Origin: Lachnospiraceae bacterium
GTDB taxonomy: Bacteria; Bacillota; Clostridia; Lachnospirales; Lachnospiraceae
Direction: 5' to 3'
NCBI GenBank assembly: GCA_015057375.1
Contig: SVEM01000004.1
Span: 1 to 64,000 of the forward strand
Length of the DNA: 64,000 nt
A model generated the notes under the pieces. That model searched no databases and had not been told where the DNA came from. It worked only from the letters and a program-made list of their open reading frames with translations. The position numbers and the translations under genes were made by a program. Positions within the stretch are counted from its first letter, which is position 1. Every line of letters starts with the position of its first letter. Shown here one piece after another: positions 1 through 8,204 of the stretch.

Positions 1-21
1 GGCAATATCTTTTTCATTGCC
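1..21 (-). terminator. possible terminator hairpin after tRNA-Pro
   Basis: A 6-bp inverted repeat (GGCAAT/ATTGCC) with a short loop lies directly 3' of the tRNA gene on the minus strand. Its T-tract, if any, would fall outside the window, so the call is tentative. Confidence 0.35.
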
Positions 22-30
22 CTTTGATGA

Positions 31-104
31 TCGAGGTGACAGGATTTGAACCTGCGACCTCTGCGTCCCGAACGCAGCGCTATACCAAACTTAGCCACAC
101 CTCG
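31..104 (-). tRNA. tRNA-Pro (anticodon CGG)
   Basis: On the minus strand the sequence folds into a full cloverleaf. It has a 7-bp acceptor stem (CGAGGTG/CACCTCG) starting with C1:G72 as in bacterial tRNA-Pro, discriminator A73, anticodon stem CTGCG/CGCAG, loop TTCGGGA giving anticodon CGG, and a T-arm with GTTCAAATC. CCA is not encoded (TCA follows), so the 3' end must be added after transcription. It decodes CCG codons. Confidence 0.95.
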
Positions 105-161
105 AAGTTGCAAATCAACAACCCTTATACTACCACTTAACTACTGAGAACGCAACCTTTT

Positions 162-980
162 TTATGCGTCAAATAATAATCTTTCCGCATTTTTATGGAG
201 AATATTTTCCATATCTGCCTCAGGAAGATTAAGCCCCTTAAGTTTCTTTAAGGTATCTGCCGGACTTTCCCATGGATTATCGCTACCAAACAATATTTTG
301 TCAGAGCCGTGATCCATTATTATTTTTCTGTAATCATCATCCTGAATAAGTAATGATAAACATGCAGTGTCAAGATATATCTCTGTTCCTACAAGATATC
401 TGTATACATCATCCCACATCTCAAAACCACCCAGATGTGCCGCTATAATATATTTCCCGGAAACCTCTGATAATACATTACCAAGCGCCTTCGGAGAACA
501 CTTAGGCGGTGTAGTAAATCCAAAATCTTTTCCTGCATGCACTACTACCATCATGCCAAGTTCCTCAGCTTGCTTTAGTATATTAATACTGACTTTGGAA
601 TCCACCTCGAAATTCTGAAATTCCGGGTGCAGCTTTATCCCTTTAAAGCCCTGTTCATACAATCTTTTAAGCACATCACAGGCATCTTTTTGAAAAGGGA
701 AAAGTGATCCAAAAGAGATCACTTTTCCGTTATTTTCTGCAGTAACTTTATAAGCAAACTGATTAATACTTTCTGTTTGTTTTTCCCGTGTTGCTATGGG
801 TAACACTACACTTATATCTACTCCTGTTGCATCCATAAGTCTTTTGAGACCTGCAAGAGTTCCATCGTTATGCTCAGGATAAACCCTTCCGCTGGCTCTT
901 AACATTCCGTTCTTAAGAACTTCAATCGATCTGCCTGCTATAGCATCAGGAAATATATGTGTATGAAAATCAATAATCAT
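162..980 (-). CDS. amidohydrolase-family (TIM-barrel) metal-dependent hydrolase
   Basis: A 272-aa cytosolic protein of the Amidohydro_2 (PF04909) type. It opens with the metal-binding H-x-H motif (DFHTHIFPD, His6/His8). A central VVVHAG and a later AAHLGG supply the further histidines, and near the C-terminus FGSDNPW carries the conserved Asp. No signal peptide is present. Substrate cannot be told: relatives are decarboxylases, lactonases and amidases. An AGAGGC-like ribosome site precedes ATG 980. It follows the GH97 gene by only 21 nt on the same strand, so the two are probably co-transcribed, but no functional link is evident. Confidence 0.85.
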   Translation of the reverse strand: MIIDFHTHIFPDAIAGRSIEVLKNGMLRASGRVYPEHNDGTLAGLKRLMDATGVDISVVLPIATREKQTESINQFAYKVTAENNGKVISFGSLFPFQKDACDVLKRLYEQGFKGIKLHPEFQNFEVDSKVSINILKQAEELGMMVVVHAGKDFGFTTPPKCSPKALGNVLSEVSGKYIIAAHLGGFEMWDDVYRYLVGTEIYLDTACLSLLIQDDDYRKIIMDHGSDKILFGSDNPWESPADTLKKLKGLNLPEADMENILHKNAERLLFDA

Positions 981-1001
981 TATATACTGCCTCTTATTAA
1001 A

Positions 1002-4000
1002 TTATTTTACTTTCTTTACTACCTTTACTTTACTCCATGCTCCGGTTATCATTTCATTACCATTACGCTTGTAAGCTCTTATCTTTACAAAGTACTTCTT
1101 ACCGCTCTTAAGCTTTTTGATCTTGTAAGAAACCTTCTTAGCTTTTACTTTAATAGTCTTAGCTTTTTTGAATTTCTTATTCTTTGCATATGAAATCTGA
1201 TATCCGTCTACACCTTTTCTCTTCTTCCATTTTACAACAACTGTTTTCTTTGCTTTACTCTTTGCAGATTTAATCTTAACAGCCTTTAATGCTGTATTAG
1301 TTGAATCTCCAGGGTTGTTTATACCAGGTTTATTATTATTGTTTTTATCGGCAGGACCATTAGGTGCAGGTGTAACAACCGGTTCCGGAGTTGTAGGTGC
1401 ATTAATAGAATACTCCTTAACAATCTGTCCGCCGTATCCGTTAATACCTCTGATGTAAACCTTTGCAGTTCCTACTTTGTCTGCCTTAGAATAGAATACA
1501 GTATAGTTTTCATTTTCAACATATGTTCTTACATCTGACTCAACTGTAACCTCAGGCTTACATTCACTTCCGTCAAAGATATATGACTCCTGTGAAAGTG
1601 TCACAACGGCATCTTCATCAATTCTTGGCTTTGATACTGAGATACGGTCAATGTTAGGACCATTTCCACCATTTACATAAAGTGCAATAGTGTTGTTTCC
1701 TGCATTAAGTGGTACTTCAATAGCATCTGTATCTGCAACAGCACCCCAGTCTCCTGCAATACCTATAACTCCGTTAAGCTGATGCTGCTGTCCGTTTACA
1801 TCAATTACAAGATTTCTTCTTTCTGCAGATATTATATATGCTCTAACCTTATATGTTCCATCCTCAGGAACTTCAACATTAAATGTAACTCTGTTACCTG
1901 AATTAGAAGTAATATTCTCTACGAACTGCATGTTAGATACTGCCGCCTGATTGTATGATATTCTTGCACTACCACTAATCTGAGCATGTTCTGCTTCATA
2001 GAATGTGTAGTTATCATACTCTGTATATTTTACAGGATCATCCTTTGTAAACTTAACAGCTGCTCCACCATTCTTTAACAGATTAAAATCAAGATAATCC
2101 TCTGATGTAACAGTCATTTCTTCAAATTCTATAGCTGTTCCGTCATGATTGTCCTTGTAGATATATGCATGATATGTTGAACCTTCCTCAAGGAAATCAA
2201 GAGGAACTTCATATGTATTAGCATTAACAGTCATAGCACCCATATACCAGTTCTCGCCATTTCTCTTAGCCATAATACAATGTGAATAAGGATATCCGTC
2301 TACGACTCTTGTCTCATCCCATGTACTAGGTACATCTGCAATAAGCGGTACTGCGATGTGTCCAGGATATACATATCCTGACTGAGCAAATGTTGATACA
2401 GCTGACTCATAGTTAACACACATAGAAAGCATGAAACCTGATGTTGCAGGGCTTCTAGGATGCTGAACAAGTGTTGGTGTATATTCCATAGAACCTATTA
2501 CGTTACGTGTAAATGGAAGTGTAACAAGTGTCTCAGGTGCTGATGCATCTGACCATTTGAAATACTCCATTCCGCATACAGCCTCTGTTGATAAGAGGTT
2601 AGGGAAAGTTCTACACTCACCGTTAGGGTCTGTAGCACCGTGGAAGTTTACAACCTGCTTATGTCTAGCTGCGCTCTCTATAAGCATATACATATTGTTC
2701 ATGGCAAACTGGCTGTCACTCTCGATGTAGTCAACCTTTACACCTTTAACACCCATTTTTTCACACCATGCCATCTGTGTTTCGATATCTTCATAATTAT
2801 CAAGGTCAAAAATGTGTCTTGCATCCCACTTATGAACACCATACCAGAGAAGAAGTCCTACATTTCTTTCATCTGCGTATTCAACAAGTGTAGCAACCTT
2901 TGACTCGTAATCAGGCCATAATTCCCAACCGTAGTCTACAAGACAGTATGTAATTCCCATCTCATGACAGAAATCAATGTAGTCAAACATGCTGTCATAA
3001 TCAATAGCATCTGAGAATGTTGACCACCATGACCATACAGATGTTCCCGGCTCTACCCATGAGAAATCATATCCTTCGTATGGTTCCGGATTAAGGTCAT
3101 AAATAAGTGTGCTTGTAGTAACAGCATTAAGATCCTGTCCTATAATAGCTGCTCTCCAAGGAGTAGTTGCTTTATCTGTAAAGTAAAGTCTTGTTATCTG
3201 AGTATGCTGACGTGGCATCTGAGCACCATGGTTATTCTTGTCCTGCTCACCATTAAGTGATCCACCCCATCTTACTTTGATAGCTGTACTTCCTGATGAA
3301 GACTCAAATACTGATGCACAATAAGTATCAGGTCTATGATATACAGCTGCCTCTGAAAGAAGTACCCAAGCACCGTTTCCTGCATTTCCTGTGCTGCAGA
3401 GTGCAGGAGTAGATAATGACCAGCCATGTGATCTCATCTGATCAGTTGATCTCTGTGTATATCTACCTGCCTCATATGTACGGCTCTCATCTGTTGTCCA
3501 GTATGTAGTTCCGTCAGGAAGCTGGAAATAACTTTCCTCACTTGTAAGTACAAGACTTTCATTATCACGAGTAGTGTCTCCGTCGATCTCATAGCAATAT
3601 GCCATACCTTCATCCTGAACTCTAAAGGTCATCTTTATAGCTGCATTTCCTTTTTTAAGTGTAAAAATGAGGTCATTGTACTCATTATTTACATAGTTAA
3701 CAGGACCCTGGATAAGTTTGTAATCATTAACACCTGATTCTGTGGTTATAGAACCTTCATCAAGAGACATTCCTGTAGAAAGATCTGCACCTTCGGTCTT
3801 AATACCAAACTTTGCACACTTAAGTACTACATAGTTGTCCAAATATGCTGAATAATAAAATGTTCCTGAGTTATCATTCCATATCTGCACACGGATTCTT
3901 TCATTTGGTGATGATATAGTAAGTTTATCAATTTTATTGAGTCCGCCTGCTCCTTCATCCCCATGAACTTCTGCCTTTGCAACGCCACCATCTACTACGG

Positions 4001-4085
4001 ATGTAAGACCCGGACTTGTAATGCCGGCAACCATAGCCAGTGCCAGTGCACAGGCAACTATTGAGTTACGTAATTTTTTTCTCAT
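1002..4085 (-). CDS. secreted GH97 glycoside hydrolase with CBM35/6, Ig-like and Fn3-like modules
   Basis: A multidomain exported enzyme, about 1027 aa. In order: signal peptide (~1-40); GH97 N-terminal beta-sandwich (~50-320); GH97 TIM barrel (~330-610) with signature segments WRAAIIG, WSWWS, GVKGVKVDY and VNFHGATDPNGE; a C-terminal sandwich; a CBM35/CBM6-like module (~688-824, YEAEHA...); an Ig-like module (~825-897); a Pro/Asn linker; and a very Lys-rich Fn3-like domain (~934-1029). GH97 enzymes act on alpha-glucosides or alpha-galactosides. The Asp in KVDY fits the retaining branch, but this is inference. Start: the AGGAGG at 4095-4100 is only 3 nt from ATG 4091 but 9 nt from ATG 4085, so 4085 is chosen. 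The divergent AraC gene is the likely regulator. No LPXTG motif is seen. Confidence 0.9.
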   Translation of the reverse strand: MRKKLRNSIVACALALAMVAGITSPGLTSVVDGGVAKAEVHGDEGAGGLNKIDKLTISSPNERIRVQIWNDNSGTFYYSAYLDNYVVLKCAKFGIKTEGADLSTGMSLDEGSITTESGVNDYKLIQGPVNYVNNEYNDLIFTLKKGNAAIKMTFRVQDEGMAYCYEIDGDTTRDNESLVLTSEESYFQLPDGTTYWTTDESRTYEAGRYTQRSTDQMRSHGWSLSTPALCSTGNAGNGAWVLLSEAAVYHRPDTYCASVFESSSGSTAIKVRWGGSLNGEQDKNNHGAQMPRQHTQITRLYFTDKATTPWRAAIIGQDLNAVTTSTLIYDLNPEPYEGYDFSWVEPGTSVWSWWSTFSDAIDYDSMFDYIDFCHEMGITYCLVDYGWELWPDYESKVATLVEYADERNVGLLLWYGVHKWDARHIFDLDNYEDIETQMAWCEKMGVKGVKVDYIESDSQFAMNNMYMLIESAARHKQVVNFHGATDPNGECRTFPNLLSTEAVCGMEYFKWSDASAPETLVTLPFTRNVIGSMEYTPTLVQHPRSPATSGFMLSMCVNYESAVSTFAQSGYVYPGHIAVPLIADVPSTWDETRVVDGYPYSHCIMAKRNGENWYMGAMTVNANTYEVPLDFLEEGSTYHAYIYKDNHDGTAIEFEEMTVTSEDYLDFNLLKNGGAAVKFTKDDPVKYTEYDNYTFYEAEHAQISGSARISYNQAAVSNMQFVENITSNSGNRVTFNVEVPEDGTYKVRAYIISAERRNLVIDVNGQQHQLNGVIGIAGDWGAVADTDAIEVPLNAGNNTIALYVNGGNGPNIDRISVSKPRIDEDAVVTLSQESYIFDGSECKPEVTVESDVRTYVENENYTVFYSKADKVGTAKVYIRGINGYGGQIVKEYSINAPTTPEPVVTPAPNGPADKNNNNKPGINNPGDSTNTALKAVKIKSAKSKAKKTVVVKWKKRKGVDGYQISYAKNKKFKKAKTIKVKAKKVSYKIKKLKSGKKYFVKIRAYKRNGNEMITGAWSKVKVVKKVK

Positions 4086-4091
4086 AGTCAT

Positions 4092-4266
4092 ATCCCTCCT
4101 AATATATAATAAATATTATAATAAAATTAAAAATAAATCAAATAGTTTCATGTTATTATATTTTGCATTTATGTTACTTGAAAAATAATAATAAAATGTT
4201 ATATAATTATATAAATGTTTTATTATGCAATAAATATTATACAATAATATAGAAAGGAGACTGCGT
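4092..4266. promoter_or_regulatory. divergent regulatory region between GH97 gene and araC-type gene
   Basis: A very AT-rich 175-bp spacer between two divergently transcribed genes. It contains the GH97 ribosome site (AGGAGG, 4095-4100) and the AraC-gene site (AAAGGAGA, ending 4260). Promoters for both directions and any regulator operator must lie here, but no hexamers stand out clearly enough to assign. Confidence 0.5.
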
Positions 4267-5133
4267 ATGGAACCAAAACCACATCTGACAAATACTGCTC
4301 ATTACAAATGCCTTGAGTCTGTTGAAAAAAGTCAGCATGATTTGTATTTGTGCTACTGTGGAATACATCATTGTGATCCGGGCTATAAGTTCGGACCATA
4401 TTCACGCAAAGAATTCCTTGTCCATGTTATTGTATCAGGCAAAGGCTCTTATACTGTAAATAATCAGACATATGAATTAAAGGCCGGAGATTTGTTTATG
4501 ATATGGCCCGGTATTGATACCGTGTATCAGGCCGATAGTAAAGAGCCCTGGAAATATGTATGGTTTGGTTTCAACGGAGCCAAAGCAAAATCTGTGCTCC
4601 ACTATGCCGGTCTGTCCGAAAGCAATCCGGTAAGTCACGTTGATGATACCACTCCGTATGTAGATGCTATCAACGGAATACTTGATGCTTGTCAGCTTAC
4701 CTTTTCAAACGAATTCAAACGCGAGGCATATCTGTACACACTTGCTGCAAAACTTGGCGATGACCTTCACAAATACGCGTCTGACTCCCCTGAATATGAA
4801 TATTCCTATCAGACTTATGTGAATCATGCCTTGGATTATATTGAAAATAATTATTTTGATAATATTCGTATATCACAGATTGCCGATTACATCGGAATTA
4901 ACCGTTCATACCTTACCATATGTTTTAAAAAGGTCATGAATATGTCACCGCATGAATATCTTATAGACTATCGTATACAGCAAGCTAAATTGTTGCTTGC
5001 CGACACCTCATTTCCGATAAATGATATAGCTTCCCGTGTTGGCTACAATGATTCGCTCTCATTTTCCAAAATATTTAAAAGCCACACCGGCTTATCTCCA
5101 AAAAAATATAGGGAATCAATTACGAAATCATAA
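4267..5133 (+). CDS. AraC/XylS-family transcriptional regulator
   Basis: A 288-aa regulator with an N-terminal cupin sensor (~35-140, including HVIVSGKGSYTV and LKAGDLFMIWPG, typical of AraC_binding) and a C-terminal pair of helix-turn-helix motifs (~190-285; ISQIADYIGINRSYL and INDIASRVGYND, ending SPKKYRES). Such proteins bind a sugar in the cupin and activate nearby glycan-use genes. It is divergent from the GH97 gene, so that gene is its likely target. Ribosome site AAAGGAGA lies 6 nt before ATG 4267. A bidirectional terminator follows directly. Confidence 0.93.
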   Translation: MEPKPHLTNTAHYKCLESVEKSQHDLYLCYCGIHHCDPGYKFGPYSRKEFLVHVIVSGKGSYTVNNQTYELKAGDLFMIWPGIDTVYQADSKEPWKYVWFGFNGAKAKSVLHYAGLSESNPVSHVDDTTPYVDAINGILDACQLTFSNEFKREAYLYTLAAKLGDDLHKYASDSPEYEYSYQTYVNHALDYIENNYFDNIRISQIADYIGINRSYLTICFKKVMNMSPHEYLIDYRIQQAKLLLADTSFPINDIASRVGYNDSLSFSKIFKSHTGLSPKKYRESITKS

Positions 5134-5155
5134 AAAGGGCATGACGCCCTTTTTA
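5132..5155. terminator. bidirectional intrinsic terminator
   Basis: A 9-bp stem AAAAAGGGC/GCCCTTTTT with a 5-nt loop between two convergent genes. The A-rich and T-rich flanks allow it to stop transcription from both sides. Confidence 0.85.
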
Positions 5156-5156
5156 T

Positions 5157-6341
5157 TTACTGCTTGTTTTCAGTATTTTTTATAATATTTACATCGCCTT
5201 GATCATACCATAAAGAGTAAGGGCTTAATTTCGGGTTGTTACTTATATCCAGTTCCGTTAATGAGTTCTCTTCACAATATAAATACTCAAGCATTACATT
5301 CTTTGAAATATCTAATGATGTCAGTTGGTTATTATATACTGTTAATTCTTTTAATTTTGTATTATTGAATATACTAAGACTTGTTAACTGATTATTATCA
5401 CAATTAAGTTCTTCAAGTAATGGATTGTTACTAACATCCAGACTAGAAAGATTATTATTACTACAATTTAATTCTTCAAGCAACGGGTTGTTACTGACAT
5501 CCAAACTCGATAGTTCATTATTATAACAATTTAATTCTTTAAGCAAAGGATTGTTACTAACATCTAAGCTTGTTAATCCGCTCTCCATACATTTAAGTAC
5601 TTCTAATTCCTTATTGCTGCTTATGTCTATTGTGATTCCTTCTATCGCACTTCCCGCATAATACAATTTCTTTAACTTTGTATTGTTTTTTATGTCCATG
5701 GTTGTAAAATTCTTACCACCGTATACAAGCTCTTCCAGCATCATGTTTTTACTGACATCAAGCGTTCTTATTTTATTATTTGAACAACAAAAAACCTTTA
5801 AAAGATCATTTCTGCTAACATCAATTTTTTTGATTTGATTACCACTGCAATCCAAGACTTCAAGTTTGCTATTTTTTGTTACATCAAGTTTCTTTATTTT
5901 ATTCTCACAACACGAAAGTATTACAAGTTTTTTATTTTTGCTCACATCTAACTCTGAAATTCTGTTCTCATAACACAAAACTTCTCGCAGATTCCTGTTG
6001 TTTTTTATTACTAACCCTTTAAGACCGTTTCTACATACATCTATCTTCTCCAATTTTTTTAATCCTGTAAGATCAAGAGTTCCTCGTAAATGCTTTCCCC
6101 ACCACTTTATCTCTACAAGTCTACCATTTTCATTCCACTTGTATTTTTTATTATCCATGTTGTTGCTTACTTTAGCACCTAGAGCTCTCTGCTTCTTTAC
6201 AATTTCGCGCAAAGCTTTTACATCCCGTGGATTCTTTTTTATCTCCTTTGCGGATACGCTCATAACTCCTGATGATATCACCAAAACGCACAGTAGCAAT
6301 GTTGCGAGAATGGTTTTTAACAAAATAGTAAAGTTTTTCAT
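5157..6341 (-). CDS. secreted leucine-rich-repeat protein
   Basis: A 394-aa exported protein with a signal peptide (~1-31, ending VSA-KE) and then at least a dozen LRRs of about 21 residues with the pattern LDVSxNxxLxxLxCxxNxL. This resembles the bacterial LRR type seen in internalin- and BspA-related surface proteins. Three repeats near residues 270-335 are almost identical (SLDVSNNPLLEELNC), suggesting recent internal duplication. There is no catalytic motif, LPXTG or TM anchor. Ribosome site AAAAAGGAG precedes ATG 6341. It follows, by 28 nt, a decayed gene related to the subtilase/phospholipase-like protein at 25611-27728. It therefore occupies the partner position in that cassette. Likely role is extracellular binding; ligand unknown. 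Confidence 0.85.
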   Translation of the reverse strand: MKNFTILLKTILATLLLCVLVISSGVMSVSAKEIKKNPRDVKALREIVKKQRALGAKVSNNMDNKKYKWNENGRLVEIKWWGKHLRGTLDLTGLKKLEKIDVCRNGLKGLVIKNNRNLREVLCYENRISELDVSKNKKLVILSCCENKIKKLDVTKNSKLEVLDCSGNQIKKIDVSRNDLLKVFCCSNNKIRTLDVSKNMMLEELVYGGKNFTTMDIKNNTKLKKLYYAGSAIEGITIDISSNKELEVLKCMESGLTSLDVSNNPLLKELNCYNNELSSLDVSNNPLLEELNCSNNNLSSLDVSNNPLLEELNCDNNQLTSLSIFNNTKLKELTVYNNQLTSLDISKNVMLEYLYCEENSLTELDISNNPKLSPYSLWYDQGDVNIIKNTENKQ

Positions 6342-6369
6342 TATGTTCGCTCCTTTTTAATATATTTTA

Positions 6370-6891
6370 CTATTTATACAAATAATTCACTTTGGACAAG
6401 GCATTCCTATAATATGTTATATTAGAATATTCCCCATAATTTTTTGCAGCATATATAACTATGTTGCCAAGCCTATAATTTCTATTTTTCCCATCGTTAA
6501 GGTTTAAAAATGCATCCGTCGCTATAGTACGATTTCCAATAATGCAATAATCCACAATATATGTCAGAATTTTTTTGCGTCCTTATAACGTTCCTCTATA
6601 AAATCAGGTGCATCTGCTTCTTTATAATTATCAGAATATGCAACATGCTTTATTCTTTTCCAATTGCCATTCTTATTTTTTTTAAAAGTACTATGGGCAA
6701 ATATATCTGATGCAGAATGGACCACCATGCCTTATAATATTGATAACCGGTTACTTTATTTGTATTTCCATAATGTATCGCAATCTCAGACAACAATTCA
6801 CATACGGTTATATAATTATATTTGTCTGCTTCTGTTGATTTATTTGCTACTTCATCATTAAAGAAACCACTTGTTTTATTTATTTTTTCAT
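6370..6891 (-). pseudogene. decayed copy of the subtilase/Zn-PLC-like gene (C-terminal domain only)
   Basis: A ribosome site (AAAAGGAG) and ATG AAA AAA at 6891 are followed at once by TAA. A shifted frame then reads a region like the C-terminal domain of the gene at 25611-27728. The stretch around ADKYNYITV resembles SNYNYNYVEAY there. After a second frame change it reads GMVVHSASDIFAHS, with the same H-x3-D-x3-H motif. A third frame change at an A7 run leads into the last ~60 residues (from ILTYIVDYC), ending at 6370. The protease part is missing. The best reading is an internal deletion plus frameshifts. A partial copy of the leader (6925-7035) is still attached. Confidence 0.75.
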
Positions 6892-6924
6892 GTTACTAAA
6901 ATCTCCTTTTCATAATAAAATTAA

Positions 6925-7035
6925 TTTACACCTATATGAAAAAGTGATATTATTAACATAAGTACTTTTTATATAAGTGCTTGTGGTTCTTGAGACTCTG
7001 ATAGGGTTTGGCGATTTTATCAGAGTCTCTTTTTT
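6925..7035 (-). promoter_or_regulatory. conserved leader element, copy 1 (hairpin with compensatory changes)
   Basis: About 110 nt upstream of the decayed gene start that closely match 27762-27870. The core is an 11-bp stem (6992-7002 with 7019-7029) enclosing a loop that reads, on the minus strand, ATCGCC then AAACC. On the plus strand the stem is followed by a T6 run, so it could also act as a plus-strand terminator. A minus-strand promoter with perfect hexamers, TTGACA (7080-7085) and TATAAT (7059-7064), lies just upstream. Its spacer is short (15 bp). I do not recognise a known riboswitch class. Confidence 0.6.
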
Positions 7036-7214
7036 CCATAAAAATTCAACATTTTTACATTATACTATTTTCTTTTGTTTGTCAATCCAATATTTTACAC
7101 AAAAAAAGAAAACACTCTCTCAATCTATTCACTTCCTACAGATTTGAAGCATTTTCTTTTTTATATTTATTTCCTGAGGTTTACTTTCACCATCTCTTGG
7201 GTAGAATCCTCAAA
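7036..7214. other. AT-rich intergenic spacer
   Basis: Apart from the minus-strand promoter hexamers at 7059-7085, I see no gene, RNA or clear terminator in this stretch downstream of the exchanger gene. Confidence 0.5.
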
Positions 7215-8150
7215 TTATTTGACTAATAAATACACAAAATAAACAACATAACAAATCAACATAATAATTCCGCCTGTCCTCGTAAGTTTTTTTGTGCGGA
7301 ATGTGCATACCCACAAAACAACTCCTGCTAAGATTGCAACAACACAGTCAATCACGAATTCTGGTGCAAATACAATCGGAATAATAAGTGCAGATGTGCC
7401 TATAACGAATAAAATATTGAAAATATTGCTTCCCACAATATTTCCGATGGCAATATCTGCCTTTCCTTTTCGGGCTGCTACAACTGATGTAAATAACTCC
7501 GGAAGCGAGGTTCCAAGTGCAACAATTGTTAAACCAATAAATCTTTCACTCATTCCAAACATCTTAGCAAGCGAAGTGGCTGCATCAACTGTTATATCAC
7601 TTCCCCAGATAATCAGTACAAGACCAACCACTCCCATTAAAAGCATTTTCCAAATAGGTCTTTGCGTAGCTTCAATCTCTTCCGCCTGCATTTCACCACG
7701 TTTCATCATGATAAACATATATCCCAAATATGCTATAAAACAAACCAGTAAAATGACGCCTTCGGGTAAGTTTATTATTCCGCCGGTCGTACCAAAAAAC
7801 AATAATAGCAATGTGATTATTAACATAATCGGAATTTCATAGCGGATTGTCGTTTTTGCAACTGCAATAGATGTTATCACTGAAGCAATTCCCAAAATAA
7901 TAAAAACATTCAGAATATTACTCCCCACAACATTTCCTACGGTAATATCCGCATTTCCTTTCAAAGCAGCAGTAATACTTACAGCAGCCTCCGGTGCACT
8001 TGTACCCATTGCAACAACTGTAAGACCAATTACTAATTGCGGAATACCAAACTTATCGGCAATTCCCGATGCACCTTCTACAAACCAGTCTGCTCCTTTT
8101 ACAAGTAATGCAAAACCAAGTGCCAACAACAGTATTTCCAAAAATATCAT
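7215..8150 (-). CDS. Na+/Ca2+ exchanger-family (CaCA) membrane transporter
   Basis: An approximately 311-aa inner-membrane protein of the sodium/calcium exchanger family (PF01699, YrbG/CaxA-like), with about 10 TM segments. Both alpha-repeats are present: GLTVVAMGTSAPE with GNVVGSNILN in the first half, and GLTIVALGTSLPE with GNIVGSNIFN in the second. It exchanges Na+ or H+ for Ca2+ across the membrane. Start: AGGAGG sits 6 nt before ATG 8150. The longer ORF start at 8168 would lie upstream of that site and is rejected. It follows the Na/Pi cotransporter gene by ~54 nt, suggesting a shared ion-homeostasis transcript. Confidence 0.92.
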   Translation of the reverse strand: MIFLEILLLALGFALLVKGADWFVEGASGIADKFGIPQLVIGLTVVAMGTSAPEAAVSITAALKGNADITVGNVVGSNILNVFIILGIASVITSIAVAKTTIRYEIPIMLIITLLLLFFGTTGGIINLPEGVILLVCFIAYLGYMFIMMKRGEMQAEEIEATQRPIWKMLLMGVVGLVLIIWGSDITVDAATSLAKMFGMSERFIGLTIVALGTSLPELFTSVVAARKGKADIAIGNIVGSNIFNILFVIGTSALIIPIVFAPEFVIDCVVAILAGVVLWVCTFRTKKLTRTGGIIMLICYVVYFVYLLVK

Positions 8151-8204
8151 TTTTTTCCTCCTACGCACAACATTAATTATTGTATGTATATTACAAATTC
8201 TAAA

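Noticed and set aside
6664..6861. Plus-strand open frame in the decayed region
   Set aside because: It has no ribosome site, a low-complexity hydrophobic composition, and is antisense to recognisable domain remnants.
6925..7035. Leader element as a c-di-GMP-I or c-di-GMP-II riboswitch
   Set aside because: The AAACC and CACAAAGC pieces recall the c-di-GMP-I consensus. But the helix order, the hairpin enclosing AAACC and the absence of the tetraloop and receptor do not fit.
7294..7842. 182-aa plus-strand frame
   Set aside because: It is the antisense shadow of the exchanger gene, whose alpha-repeat motifs are unambiguous.
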